Shown here piece after piece: positions 25,326 to 33,795 of a DNA stretch of 64,000 nt. Position numbers and translations under genes: made by a program. How positions within the stretch are numbered: the first letter of the stretch is position 1; each line of letters starts with the position of its first letter. The stretch is from positions 124,001 through 188,000 of the forward strand of contig CAVXEB010000002.1 in NCBI GenBank assembly GCA_963760735.1, written 5' to 3'. The stretch is from CF-46 sp963760735. Its GTDB lineage: Bacteria > Chloroflexota > Limnocylindria > Limnocylindrales > CSP1-4. Under the pieces are notes generated by a model. The model was not told the origin of the DNA, ran no database searches, and saw nothing but the letters and a program-made list of their open reading frames with translations.

Positions 25326-26525
25326 TCAGGCGGGCGACGGCTCCGGTGACAGCGCGGCCGCGCGATCGCGGGCCCGGGTGAACGCGGCGATGCTCGACTC
25401 GACCATCTCGTCCGAGGCGGTCAGCGAGATCCGGAACCAGCCCGGGACCTCGACGACGGTGCCCGGCAGGACGACCGCGCCCTCTTCGGCGAGCATCACC
25501 GCGAAGGCGTGGTCGTCCTCGATCGGCGACCTCGCCATGATGTAGAACGTGCCCTCGGGCATCGTGTGCTCGTAGCCGAGATCGTCGAGGATCGCGCCCA
25601 TTCGGTCGCGCCGGCGCTGGAGCGCGCCGATGTCGATCGACAGCTCCTCGAGATCCTCGATCGCGTGCTGGAGATCGGCGTTCGGGAACGCGTAGCCCGT
25701 CATGACCTGGGCGAGCAGGATCTGCAGGCGGAGCTCCTCGCGATCGGGCATCGTCGGCGGCACGGTCAGGTAGCCGATCCGCATCCCGGGCGCCAGGAGC
25801 GTCTTCCCGTACGAGTACGTGACGATCGTGTTGGGGTACGACTCCGCCGGGCTGTGGAACGTGCGCCCGTCGAAGACGATCCGGTTGTACGGCTCGTCGG
25901 ACACGAGATGGATCGGCCGCCCGATGCGTGCCGACGCCGACGCGAGCGTGTCGGCGAGGGCCTGGAGGTCGGCAGATCCGTAGATGCGGCCGCTCGGGTT
26001 GTGCGGCGTGTTGATCAGGACCGCCCGCGTCCGCGTCGTGATCGCGTCGTCGATCGCGGGCAGGTCGAGGTCGAATGAGGGCGGGCTGAGCGGCACCCGG
26101 ACCGGTACTCCGCCCGCGGCCAGGATCAGGATCTCGTAGAAGAACCACGGTGGCGAGAGGAAGATCACCTCGTCGTCCGGCTCGACGATCGTCTGGAACG
26201 CGACGGCGAGCGCCCCGAAGCCGCCGTGGGTCATCGCGACGTCGGCGGGATCCCAGTCGAGACCGGTCCGCTTCGTCAGCGATCGCGCCACCGCGGCCTG
26301 CGACTTCGGCTCGGACATCTTGTAGGCGAACCAGTCCGGGCGCTGCGGGTCGATGGCCCGATGGAGGGCCGCGACGTAGCCCGGCAGCGGCATCTCGTTC
26401 GGGTTGCCGAACGCGAAGTTCGAGATGCCCGGCCGCTCGAGGGCGCCCGCGAGCGGTCCGTTGAAGAGGGTCAGGAACGGGGCGATCGAGTCGAGCATCG
26501 CCTCCTTGGTCGACTGGCTGGGCAT
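25326..26525 (-). CDS. Class I/II (fold-type I) pyridoxal-phosphate aminotransferase
   Basis: A 399-residue PLP enzyme. Seen are GFGALAVAFQTIVEPDDEV (cofactor phosphate region), VLINTPHNPSGRIYG (conserved N-x-P), HLVSDEPYNRIVFDG (the D-E-P-Y pair contacting PLP), TYSYGKTLLAPGMRIGYL (Lys is the Schiff-base residue) and GWFRISLTA, whose Arg binds the substrate carboxylate. These fit aspartate/alanine-type aminotransferases of subfamily I; substrate cannot be assigned. ATG 26525 begins MPSQSTKEAML. It reads away from the palindrome-rich hairpin at 26594-26631. A similar-sized cytoplasmic enzyme with no signal sequence. Confidence 0.9.
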   Translation of the reverse strand: MPSQSTKEAMLDSIAPFLTLFNGPLAGALERPGISNFAFGNPNEMPLPGYVAALHRAIDPQRPDWFAYKMSEPKSQAAVARSLTKRTGLDWDPADVAMTHGGFGALAVAFQTIVEPDDEVIFLSPPWFFYEILILAAGGVPVRVPLSPPSFDLDLPAIDDAITTRTRAVLINTPHNPSGRIYGSADLQALADTLASASARIGRPIHLVSDEPYNRIVFDGRTFHSPAESYPNTIVTYSYGKTLLAPGMRIGYLTVPPTMPDREELRLQILLAQVMTGYAFPNADLQHAIEDLEELSIDIGALQRRRDRMGAILDDLGYEHTMPEGTFYIMARSPIEDDHAFAVMLAEEGAVVLPGTVVEVPGWFRISLTASDEMVESSIAAFTRARDRAAALSPEPSPA

Positions 26526-26593
26526 CGGATCGGAACTCCTGGCACTGCAGCGGCGATCTCCCGGATCGCCGGCGGGCTCAGGGTAACGCCGAA

Positions 26594-26631
26594 GGCCCGG
26601 GCGGACGTCACGGAAGACGCCGGCCCGGGCC
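26594..26631 (-). terminator. Hairpin downstream of small membrane protein gene
   Basis: A 9-bp perfect stem GGCCCGGGC (26594-26602) pairs with GCCCGGGCC (26623-26631) across a 20-base loop. It lies just past the stop of the minus-strand gene ending at 26652. No T-tract follows, as with other hairpins in this window. Confidence 0.5.
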
Positions 26632-26651
26632 GGGAGCGGAGACGACGCGGG

Positions 26652-26978
26652 TCAGTCGCGCGGCGCCGGCGAGAGGAAGGTCGCCACCTTGACGACGATC
26701 GCCACGGCGGCGGCGAACGAGGCGACCGCGAGGGCCAGGAAGGCCCACCACAGACCCGCGAACTGGCGGGCGAGGGCGGCGTCGGCTGCGGACACCGGGA
26801 TGTGATACGCCTCGGCGACCGGCACGGCGATCGGGAAGGCGATCGCGAGGCCGAGGAACGTCATCCCGGCGGTGATCAGGACGAGGGCGGCGATGCCGGC
26901 GACGAGGCCGACGGTGACGGCCGCGACGGGCGAGGGGCCGCGGCGGGCGGGTTCGGTCTGGGCGAAGGATGCGGTCAT
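26652..26978 (-). CDS. Small four-helix-like membrane protein (paralog of 55791-56051)
   Basis: A 108-residue membrane protein with three hydrophobic helices; the first runs VAAVTVGLVAGIAALVLITA, followed by FLGLAIAFPIAVPVAEAY and a third helix ALAVASFAAAVAIVVKVATFL. The 86-residue protein at 55791-56051 shares the FxGLAIAFPIA block and the C-terminal helix, so the two are paralogs. Start is ATG 26978 with GGAG upstream (CCGGAGTCCTG before the ATG); both paralogs carry the same short leader and a shared upstream element (see 27043). Soluble part is small; function unknown, perhaps a membrane stress or regulatory subunit. Confidence 0.7.
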   Translation of the reverse strand: MTASFAQTEPARRGPSPVAAVTVGLVAGIAALVLITAGMTFLGLAIAFPIAVPVAEAYHIPVSAADAALARQFAGLWWAFLALAVASFAAAVAIVVKVATFLSPAPRD

Positions 26979-27042
26979 CAGGACTCCGGGTGTGCTGCGG
27001 GCTTGGGGTTCGGGGACCAGCATCGGCGCCGAGCGGAGCGGC

Positions 27043-27060
27043 GACCATCGTCATCCGGCC
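27043..27060 (-). promoter_or_regulatory. Conserved upstream element of paralogous membrane-protein gene (copy 1)
   Basis: ACCATCGTCATCCGGCCG (plus strand) lies 65 bases upstream of ATG 26978. The same 18 bases occur at 56113-56130, 62 bases upstream of the paralogous ATG 56051. In both cases a GTGAC sits 16 bases further upstream, so the block and its spacing are shared. Confidence 0.6.
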
Positions 27061-27092
27061 GCTCCGGCAGGGGGCAGGTGACTTGACACGGT

Positions 27093-27115
27093 GGGGTTCC
27101 ATTGTCTTGAACCCC
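27093..27115. promoter_or_regulatory. Perfect 7-bp inverted repeat before amidase gene
   Basis: GGGGTTC (27093-27099) and GAACCCC (27109-27115) form a perfect stem with a 9-base loop. A TTGACA lies just upstream (27083-27088) but no good -10 box follows at the usual distance. It may be an operator or leader hairpin in the divergent region. Confidence 0.35.
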
Positions 27116-27168
27116 CAGCCGCGCCAGTCCCCGACCCGCCCACCCCATCCCGTGGAGGTCCCTGTGCG

Positions 27169-28905
27169 ATGAGCAGCCCAGTTCGGCGTTCCCTCGTTCT
27201 CCTCACCCTCGTCACGGTCCTGCTCGGGGCGTTCGGCGCCGCGGCGCCGGCGACCCTCGCGACCCACGGCTCGTCATCGAGCATCACGAACACGACGATC
27301 CGCGGGATCAACGTCGACCGGACGACGATCCCGCAGCTCGAATCCCTGATGAACCGGCACAAGCTGACGTCGGTCCAGCTCACCCAGTTCTACCTGCACC
27401 GGATCAAGCAGCTGAACCCGAAGCTGCACGCGGTGATCAAGGTCGCCCCGGGCGCCCTCGCCCAGGCCCGGCTCGCCGACAAGGCGCGCCGGTTCGGCAT
27501 CCGGCTGCCACTCCTCGGCATCCCGGTGATCGTGAAGGACAACATCGACACGCGGGACATGCCGACGACCGCCGGCTCGTTCGCCCTCAAGGGCAGCCAG
27601 CCCGGTGACGCGTTCATCGTCAAGAAGCTGCGCGCGGCCGGCGCGATCGTCATCGCCAAGGCCAACCTCAGCGAGTGGGCGAACTTCCGGTCGATCCCGT
27701 CGTCGAGTGGCTGGAGCGGCATCGGCGGCCAGACGAACATGGCCTACGTCCTCGATCGCAACCCGTGCGGCTCGAGCTCCGGCTCCGGCGTCGCGGCCTC
27801 GGCGGACCTCGCCACCGTCGCCGTCGGCACCGAGACCGACGGGTCGATCGTCTGCCCGTCGGGCGCGAACAGCCTCGTCGGCATCAAGCCCACCCTCGGG
27901 CTGCTCAGCCGGGCGGGCATCGTCCCGATCTCGGCCGAGCAGGACACGGCCGGCCCGATGGCCCGCAACGTCACCGACGCCGCCGTCCTCCTCGGGGCGA
28001 TGACCGGCGTCGACCCGAAGGACGACGCGACGGACGACCAGGTCGGCCACGCCTTCCGGAACTACCGCCAGTTCCTCGACAAGCACGCCCTCGAGGGCGC
28101 CCGGATCGGCGTCTGGCGGGACGGCGTCTGGAACGCCACCGACAACCCCGAAGTCGACGCGATCATGGTCACGACGATTGCCACGCTCAAGGCGCAGGGC
28201 GCGACGATCGTCGATCCCGCGAACATCCCGATCGGGCCGGCCTTCGAGCCGGAGTTCGCCGCCCTGCTGTGCGAGTTCAAGACCGACATCGCCAGCTACC
28301 TCGCGACGTACACCCGGCCGCGGTTCCCGAAGACGCTCAAGGACCTGATCGACTTCAACACGGCCCACCCGAACCTCGAGGGGCCCTGGAACTCGGCGAT
28401 CTTCGACATGGCCGAGGCCACCGGCGGCCGGGCGGACCCGGCCTGCACCGCGGCGCGCACGCTCGCGACCTCCACCGCGAAGGCGGCAATCGACGATGTC
28501 ATGGCTGCCAACGACCTCGACGCGATCGTCTCGCCGACGAACAACCCGGCCTGGGTGACCGACCCGGTGAACGGCGACAGCTTCGACGGCTTCGTCTCGT
28601 CGTCGAGCCCGTCCGCGATCGCCGGCTACGGCAGCATCACCGTCCCCGCGGGCTACGTCGGGCCTTTGCCGGTCGGCGTGTCGTTCATCGGCGGCCGCTG
28701 GTCGGAGCCGGCGCTGATCGGCTTCGCCTACGACTTCGAGCAGGCGAGCCACGTCCGGGTCCCGCCGAAGTTCCTGCCGACCCTCCCGGCAGCCGCGGCG
28801 GCGTCGGCCGCGGCGTCGTCGTCGCGGGTCGCGGCGTCGGCCGACCAGAAGCGGGCAGCCGTGCCGAGCCGGCACGGCCAGTGGCGGATGCCGTCGCTCC
28901 GGTAG
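27169..28905 (+). CDS. Secreted amidase (amidase-signature family)
   Basis: A 578-residue enzyme with a Sec signal peptide (LVLLTLVTVLLGAFGAAAPA, cleavage near ATLATHG) and an amidase-signature catalytic core. The Ser-cis-Ser-Lys triad is visible: Lys in IPVIVKDNIDTRDMPTTAG (about 123), cis-Ser in NPCGSSSGSGVAASADL (about 203) and nucleophile Ser in ETDGSIVCPSG (about 226). A C-terminal Ala/Ser-rich tail ends in RHGQWRMPSLR. It likely hydrolyses amide bonds outside the membrane. ATG 27169 follows GGAGG by about 10 bases. A 12-bp GC hairpin follows the stop. Typical of secreted amidases in actinobacteria and Chloroflexota; substrate unknown. Confidence 0.9.
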   Translation: MSSPVRRSLVLLTLVTVLLGAFGAAAPATLATHGSSSSITNTTIRGINVDRTTIPQLESLMNRHKLTSVQLTQFYLHRIKQLNPKLHAVIKVAPGALAQARLADKARRFGIRLPLLGIPVIVKDNIDTRDMPTTAGSFALKGSQPGDAFIVKKLRAAGAIVIAKANLSEWANFRSIPSSSGWSGIGGQTNMAYVLDRNPCGSSSGSGVAASADLATVAVGTETDGSIVCPSGANSLVGIKPTLGLLSRAGIVPISAEQDTAGPMARNVTDAAVLLGAMTGVDPKDDATDDQVGHAFRNYRQFLDKHALEGARIGVWRDGVWNATDNPEVDAIMVTTIATLKAQGATIVDPANIPIGPAFEPEFAALLCEFKTDIASYLATYTRPRFPKTLKDLIDFNTAHPNLEGPWNSAIFDMAEATGGRADPACTAARTLATSTAKAAIDDVMAANDLDAIVSPTNNPAWVTDPVNGDSFDGFVSSSSPSAIAGYGSITVPAGYVGPLPVGVSFIGGRWSEPALIGFAYDFEQASHVRVPPKFLPTLPAAAAASAAASSSRVAASADQKRAAVPSRHGQWRMPSLR

Positions 28906-28913
28906 CGTGACGA

Positions 28914-28940
28914 GGCCGCGCGGGCGACGCCCGCGCGGCC
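28914..28940 (+). terminator. 12-bp stem hairpin after amidase gene
   Basis: GGCCGCGCGGGC (28914-28925), a GAC loop and GCCCGCGCGGCC (28929-28940) form a perfect 12-bp stem nine bases after the amidase stop. No T-tract follows. Confidence 0.6.
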
Positions 28941-29064
28941 GCTCCCTCGACGACAACTGGTGCGCCGCGGCAACTGGTACGAGTGGCGGCTGTTGAACCG
29001 GACGAGAAGGCCGGTCATCGTCGACAATGCGGAACCTCAGCGTTCATTCGGTCTTCCCGATCGG

Positions 29065-30978
29065 GTGACAGGTGCTGGGGTTTCGCCTCGTTCCGGACAA
29101 GCTGACGGCAGGCCCAGGAACGCAAGGGGAGTCGCCATCAGACGGATCGCTCCGGGGGCGCGGGCCCTGATCGCGCTGGCTGTCACCGGCACGATCGTCG
29201 TTGGCGGTGGCCTCGTGCCCAGTGCAGCGGCGGCCACGCCGGATCCGTCCGACGTCGTCCTCGTCCTCGACTTCTCCGCCTCGATCCTGCGCGATGCGGC
29301 GAACCGCAACCGGTTCGGGGCCGCCCTCGAGCGGATCGCGGATCGTGTCGACACCACGGCGACGGACCTGGTCGCCGGCGACGCCACCGTCTCCCTCGTC
29401 CAGTTCGCCAGCCGCGCGATCGACTACCCGGGCTGCGTCGACATCGGCCTGCTCAACAGCCCGGCGAACGTCGCGCGCCTCTCGGGCTGTCTGCGGTCCG
29501 TGGCTCGCGCCTACCGCCGGGGTCTGAGCGCGCCGTTGACGAAGAAGATCGGGGTCGACACGAACTACGTCGCCGCAATGGAGCAGGCGGCGAAGCACCT
29601 GCCGGCGGATTCGCCTAGGCCCGCCGTGATCCTGTTCACCGACGGCAAGCACGACGTGAAGGGCGTCCCGTCCAGCCGGGTCCAGCCGGCGCTCCAACGC
29701 CTCTTCGGCAATCGAACGTCCTTTGCGTTCCTGCCGGTCGGAATGGGCCTCGACCCGAAAGAGCGCGGTGCGCTCGCGGCGGGGCTCGACCGGATGAAGG
29801 TGACCCGGGCCATGCCTGCCTGCGTGAGCGGCGCGACATTCGACTGGCCGCAGGTCGTGTTCCAGTCGCCCGACCAAGCCGGCCAGGCGGTGGCCGTCGC
29901 CCTCCAGAACGCGACCTGCACGTTCACGGTCGCGCCGACGCCGACACCGCCGACTCCACCGCCGCCCCCCGCGCCGGCCCCGGTATCGAACATCCACCTC
30001 GTCCCGGGCGACGGGCAGATCGACCTGACCTGGACGCCGGCCAGCGCCACCGCCGGCTCGGCGGGAGCGTCGGCGCCGCCCGCCGTCGGCTACCAGGCAC
30101 GATGCCGGCCCGCGGGCTCGGACGCCGAATGGATCGTGTCGGGCGAGGGCGTCTCGCCCGATCCGAAGGCGACCGTCGAGGGGCTCGCGAACGGCACGAC
30201 GTACGAGTGCGAGGTCGCCGCCGTCGGTGCCCAGTCGACCGGTGACTGGACGCCGGCCGGCGGCCCGGTCATGCCGATCGGCCTCCCGGCGCCTCCGACG
30301 AAGCCGTCCGTCGAGGCGCTGAACGGGGCGGTCCGGGTCGCGGTCGCGCCCGCGACCGGCGTCTCTCACTACCGGTTCGAGTGCTCGGGCGACGGCGGGT
30401 CGAGCTGGCCCGCGACGATCGACGCGGCACCGGGCGACCCCGCCGAGATCGGCGACCTGACGAACGGGGTCGACTACCAGTGCCGGGCGTTCGCCGCGAA
30501 CACGACAGGCGTCAGCGAGGCGTCGCCCCTCTCCGACGCGGTCAAGCCGTGCGGAACCGGGTTCGAGTGCAACTCCCTGATGCTGCCCATCCTCGGCGGT
30601 CTCGGCGGGGTCCTCGTCGCCGGGCTCCTCGTCGCGCTGTACATGCTGTTCCGGGGCCGGACGACCGGCCACGTGGTCGCCGTCGTCGACGTCATCCACA
30701 CCGCGAACATCGGCCACGGATCGAGCCTCGGGATCGGGTTCACGCGGGCGCCGAGCAGCCGGACGGTCACCGGGATCGTCGCCGATCGCGGCAAGGGGGC
30801 GGAGATCCGGGTGCGCCGCCTCCGCGGCGGCCGGTTCGCGGTCCGCGACCGGGCGGGCCGCAACGTCGTCGAGGACGGCGCCCCGCTCGTCGTCATCGAC
30901 TCGATGGGCGTGCGTCACTCGCTCACGCTGCAGGCGTTCGGGACGAACGCGGCCTCGGAGGTCGCGAGCCGCCGCTAG
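29065..30978 (+). CDS. Membrane-anchored VWA/FnIII surface protein
   Basis: About 637 residues. A signal region (ALIALAVTGTIVVGGGLVPS) precedes a von Willebrand A domain with a MIDAS-like start (VVLVLDFSASILRDAANRN, D-x-S-x-S) and VILFTDGKHDVKGVPSSR. A Pro/Thr linker and two fibronectin type III domains follow (IDLTWTPASATAG; RVAVAPATGVSHYRF). A TM helix (LGGVLVAGLLVALYMLF) precedes a short basic intracellular domain. The start is uncertain: the best ribosome site (AAGGGGAG) precedes an ATC codon at 29137, while GTG 29065 is the nearest conventional start and is used here. A likely surface adhesion or sensing protein. Confidence 0.75.
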   Translation: MTGAGVSPRSGQADGRPRNARGVAIRRIAPGARALIALAVTGTIVVGGGLVPSAAAATPDPSDVVLVLDFSASILRDAANRNRFGAALERIADRVDTTATDLVAGDATVSLVQFASRAIDYPGCVDIGLLNSPANVARLSGCLRSVARAYRRGLSAPLTKKIGVDTNYVAAMEQAAKHLPADSPRPAVILFTDGKHDVKGVPSSRVQPALQRLFGNRTSFAFLPVGMGLDPKERGALAAGLDRMKVTRAMPACVSGATFDWPQVVFQSPDQAGQAVAVALQNATCTFTVAPTPTPPTPPPPPAPAPVSNIHLVPGDGQIDLTWTPASATAGSAGASAPPAVGYQARCRPAGSDAEWIVSGEGVSPDPKATVEGLANGTTYECEVAAVGAQSTGDWTPAGGPVMPIGLPAPPTKPSVEALNGAVRVAVAPATGVSHYRFECSGDGGSSWPATIDAAPGDPAEIGDLTNGVDYQCRAFAANTTGVSEASPLSDAVKPCGTGFECNSLMLPILGGLGGVLVAGLLVALYMLFRGRTTGHVVAVVDVIHTANIGHGSSLGIGFTRAPSSRTVTGIVADRGKGAEIRVRRLRGGRFAVRDRAGRNVVEDGAPLVVIDSMGVRHSLTLQAFGTNAASEVASRR

Positions 30979-31003
30979 CGATCTTCGGCACTCGCCGCCC
31001 GGG

Positions 31004-31420
31004 CTACGCCGATCCGCGAGGAACGATCCAGCGAGTGGCCTGGCGCGTGATCTTCGCGATCCGATCGTAGTCCGCGTCGTAGTGAACAACCGGCAGTCCG
31101 TGCCGCTCGGCGGCCGACGCGATGACCAGGTCCGCGATCCGGACGCTCCGCTGAAGGCCTGGTCCTGCGGCGGCGAGGGCACGGTGAACCGCCAGGGCGC
31201 GAGCCCAGTCGTCCGTGGTCGTGTCGACCAGCCGCGTGGCTCGCAAGCCGCGCTCGAAGCGCTCGTACTCCCCGAGGTTACGGGCCCCGTTCAGGTACTC
31301 GAGCAGGATCGGCTCCGTGATCGCGACCTCGTCGGCGCCGACGGCATCCGCCAGGGCGGCCGCGGCCAGGGGATCACGGGCCGCAAGGATCAGGGCGCTC
31401 GTGTCGAAGAGCTCGATCAC
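31004..31420 (-). CDS. PIN-domain toxin (VapC-type)
   Basis: A 138-residue PIN-domain ribonuclease. The metal-binding acids are seen in MIELFDTSALILAARD (D at the N-terminus), AITEPILLEYLNGARN (E), VRIADLVIASAAERHG (D) and VVHYDADYDRIA (D). It is the toxin of a VapBC pair: its ATG overlaps the antitoxin stop by 4 bases (ATGA). VapC enzymes cleave specific tRNAs or rRNA and are held inactive by VapB. The target is unknown. The two genes share the promoter at 31660-31688. Confidence 0.88.
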   Translation of the reverse strand: MIELFDTSALILAARDPLAAAALADAVGADEVAITEPILLEYLNGARNLGEYERFERGLRATRLVDTTTDDWARALAVHRALAAAGPGLQRSVRIADLVIASAAERHGLPVVHYDADYDRIAKITRQATRWIVPRGSA

Positions 31421-31653
31421 TTGCGCTTCGAGCCGTAGCGCTCCTTCGTCTCGGCGAAGCGATGGCCACGCATCGCGTCGAGATCGTCGAGATCCAGCGC
31501 CGGCCGGAAGTCGAGGATCCCCTGGCGCTGGCGGCGTCGAACGACGTCGGCAAGGGCGGCGTGGACGGTGTCCACGATCCGCGTCGTGCCCAGCTCCGCC
31601 GCCGCCTCGGCGACGAGGTCCACATCGAGGTCCATCGTCGTATGCTTCCGCAT
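31417..31653 (-). CDS. VapB-type antitoxin
   Basis: A 78-residue antitoxin of the VapB_antitoxin (PF09957-like) kind: the N-terminus MRKHTTMDLDVDLVAEAAAE followed by LGTTRIVDTVHAALADVVRR is the characteristic ribbon-helix-helix DNA-binding region that pairs with PIN toxins; the C-terminal tail (LDAMRGHRFAETKERYGSKR) would wrap the toxin. The start ATG 31653 lies 6 bases after a -10 box, so the transcript is probably leaderless. It presumably autoregulates its own promoter. Both genes are on the minus strand in antitoxin-toxin order. Confidence 0.85.
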   Translation of the reverse strand: MRKHTTMDLDVDLVAEAAAELGTTRIVDTVHAALADVVRRRQRQGILDFRPALDLDDLDAMRGHRFAETKERYGSKRK

Positions 31654-31688
31654 CGGTCGATCGTATGCAGACAAGTCGGTTCCGTCAA
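31654..31688 (-). promoter_or_regulatory. Promoter of vapBC-type pair 1, leaderless
   Basis: On the minus strand TTGACG (31683-31688), a 17-base spacer and TACGAT (31660-31665) are followed by only six bases (31654-31659) before ATG 31653. The start site would fall at or next to the A of the ATG. Confidence 0.75.
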
Positions 31689-31790
31689 TGCATGACCGGG
31701 CGACCGCACCTCGGGCGTGGTTCGAGGCTCGCTCGAGTTCGAGGATGGCCACCACGAACCGACACAAGGCGCGTAGCCCGCGATCCGCGG

Positions 31791-33020
31791 CTAGGCACGA
31801 TCGGGTGGCTGCATCTCTCCTCCGTCGAGGGCGCGATAGGCCATCAGCGCCACCGAGAGACGCGGCCGGATGTCGCCGTCGATCGGGTGGCCGAGGGCCA
31901 ATTCGATCCGCTCGAGGCGATACGCGACCGTTCGTGACGCGAGGTGCAGGCGTCGGCCGGTCTCGCGGATGTTCTCGCCAGTCTCGAAGAAGACACGGAG
32001 CGTCTCGACCAGCTCCGTGCCCATCCGCGGCACCGCCAGCAGCGGCCCCAGCTCCCGGGCGACGACCGCACGGAGCAGCGACTCGTCGAGCATCAGGAGC
32101 CGCTCGACCGCGAGATCGTCCGGGTCGTCGACCCAGCCCGTTCGGGCCATCCGGTCGGCCGCACGAAGGGTGTCCTCGGATCGAGCCAGCGACGTCGACA
32201 GGCCCTCGATGCCGTTGACGGCCTCACCGGCGACCGCGGTCCAGCCCGTGCCCCACTCGTCCAGCGCCGACCGGATCCGGGCGAAGCCCGGCCAATCGGC
32301 GCGGGCGAGGACGACGATGCGGCGGTGACGGGCGATCACCTGCGGCATCGACATCCCGCCGGCCTCTGTCCGTGCCCAGTCGGCGGAGGATGGAGCTCCA
32401 AGCCGGGCAGCGAGCCGATCGGCGAGCTGATCGGCCTCGTCCTCGAGCGCGCCGTGGTGCGGCGAGATCTCGATGAGTCGATACGACCCGGACGGGTCGA
32501 GCCCGTACCGGATCGCGAGGCGCCGCAGGCGAGCGGCGGCGGCGGCGTCGAGAGCGACGTTCGACAGGAGCTCCTCGAGGAACGCACGCCGCGCCGTCGC
32601 GTCGCGAGCCACGATCGCTCGGTCCGTTCCGTTGTATCCCTCGGCGATCGCCAGTGCGGCAACATCCGCGCCGGTGAGCAGCCACAGGGCCAGGTCCTGG
32701 AGCGCTGCCTGGTCGACATCGAGCTCGCGCGCCATCCTCCAGATCGCCGGCAGCGCGGACATGAACCGATCGATCAGGCGCTCCGCCGGGAGGGCCGTCT
32801 CGGCCGCAACCGAGCCTCGCTTCACCAGCTCGATCCGGGCCCGATTGGCCGGTGCTCGTCCACGCTCCGGGTCCGCGAGCAGCGCGAGCGCGAGGTGGAC
32901 GTCGGCGCGGACGTCGTCCGGCCCCTCGCCGACGTCCTCGGCGACGAGGAAGCACAGCCGCTCGGCGTCGCGGGCGATGACCTCGATCAGCTCGGTCCGA
33001 CTGCCGATGGGCGTGGACAT
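31791..33020 (-). CDS. PucR-family transcriptional regulator (C-terminal HTH)
   Basis: A 409-residue protein. The N-terminal part is an all-helical sensor-like domain (RTELIEVIARDAERLCFLVA, then long helices rich in Ala/Arg). The middle has the GGDEF-like linker common to PucR proteins, and the C-terminus carries the helix-turn-helix ELVETLRVFFETGENIRETG followed by RRLHLASRTVAYRLERIELA and LGHPIDGDIRPRLS, the PucR HTH (PF13556). ATG 33020 is used; longer in-frame starts run into non-conserved sequence. It probably regulates a nearby pathway gene but no operator could be tied to it. Confidence 0.85.
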   Translation of the reverse strand: MSTPIGSRTELIEVIARDAERLCFLVAEDVGEGPDDVRADVHLALALLADPERGRAPANRARIELVKRGSVAAETALPAERLIDRFMSALPAIWRMARELDVDQAALQDLALWLLTGADVAALAIAEGYNGTDRAIVARDATARRAFLEELLSNVALDAAAAARLRRLAIRYGLDPSGSYRLIEISPHHGALEDEADQLADRLAARLGAPSSADWARTEAGGMSMPQVIARHRRIVVLARADWPGFARIRSALDEWGTGWTAVAGEAVNGIEGLSTSLARSEDTLRAADRMARTGWVDDPDDLAVERLLMLDESLLRAVVARELGPLLAVPRMGTELVETLRVFFETGENIRETGRRLHLASRTVAYRLERIELALGHPIDGDIRPRLSVALMAYRALDGGEMQPPDRA

Positions 33021-33146
33021 GGCGGAGGCACCGTACGTCCGTTGCCGCAAGGCTGCAACTTCGTTTCCCAGAAGCCTCGTCCCGCCATGTCGCGCAAGAA
33101 ACGACTGCGCCGATCCGGCTGCGAGAGCTACTGAGCCCGGACACCT

Positions 33147-33182
33147 CGAAGCCCCGGTGGTTGGGGGGCCGCCGGGGCTTCG
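33147..33182. terminator. 11-bp hairpin between PucR and SnoaL genes
   Basis: CGAAGCCCCGG (33147-33157) pairs with CCGGGGCTTCG (33172-33182). It sits just downstream of the minus-strand SnoaL gene (ends 33203), so it would terminate that transcript. No T-tract is present on either side. Confidence 0.6.
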
Positions 33183-33202
33183 ATGGCGATGTGGTCGGAC
33201 GA

Positions 33203-33640
33203 TCAGACCGTGACGGCCGCCCGGTACGGAGACTGGATGGCGCCGAGCTGGACGAGCATGTCCAGCGTGTTGGCGAGGCCCCAATGCTCGGCGAGGCGCC
33301 CATTGGCGACCCTGCCGATATGGAACTCCTGCCAGGTCGCGTTCTTGCCGGTCGCACGCATGCCCATGAAGTCACCCTTCATGGTGCCCGTGGCCGTCAG
33401 GCGATGAACGATCCGGTCACCACTCTCGATCGAGTCCTCGATCGTGTAGCGAAGATCCGGGAAGGCCGTCTTGAGCTCGGTTGCCCACTTCTTGAAGCCT
33501 TCACGCGTCGGGGCGACGCCCGGCGGGTTGGCGTGCTCGACGAAGTCCGTCGACACGAGCTCGTCGATGAGCCCGAAGTTGCTGTTGTTGAAGACCTCGA
33601 GCGGGATGCGCTCGATCATCTTCTTGGTTTCCGTGGTCAT
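33203..33640 (-). CDS. SnoaL-like / ester cyclase family protein
   Basis: A 145-residue protein of the SnoaL-like (NTF2-fold) family. Seen are MTTETKKMIERIPLEVFNNS, FGLIDELVSTDFVEHANPPG, REGFKKWATELKTAFPDLRY, GDRIVHRLTATGTMKGDFMG and ATWQEFHIGRVANGRLAEHW, the typical pattern of polyketide-cyclase-like and detoxifying ester-cyclase proteins. ATG 33640 lies about 125 bases from a near-consensus promoter (-35 at 33790-33795, -10 at 33767-33772). The divergent PadR regulator almost certainly controls it. Substrate unknown. Confidence 0.88.
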   Translation of the reverse strand: MTTETKKMIERIPLEVFNNSNFGLIDELVSTDFVEHANPPGVAPTREGFKKWATELKTAFPDLRYTIEDSIESGDRIVHRLTATGTMKGDFMGMRATGKNATWQEFHIGRVANGRLAEHWGLANTLDMLVQLGAIQSPYRAAVTV

Positions 33641-33766
33641 GGTGGACCACCTGTGCTGCGATCCGCGCTGCCGTGGCGAGTCCAGGTCAGAGCCCCGCGT
33701 CGGGTGCCCACCGGGTGTGAATTTCCCCGGCACCTGGTCGGTTGTGGGCAGAGCGGAATACTGCGT

Positions 33767-33795
33767 ATTGTATGGTACGATTCGTATGATGTCAA
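33767..33795 (-). promoter_or_regulatory. Near-consensus promoter and PadR operator
   Basis: On the minus strand TTGACA (33790-33795), 17 bases and TACAAT (33767-33772) give a near-perfect promoter for the SnoaL gene. The palindrome TACGATTCGTA (33776-33786, arms TACGA/TCGTA) lies in its spacer and overlaps the PadR start, so PadR binding here would repress both SnoaL and its own gene. This AT-rich island contrasts with the GC-rich surroundings. Confidence 0.7.

Noticed and set aside
23479..26148. Upstream extension of the PhoD frame to a 1579-codon protein
   Set aside because: The extension is in a shadow frame of the unknown partner gene and aminotransferase and has no domain; the ATG at 23478 overlaps the partner stop normally.
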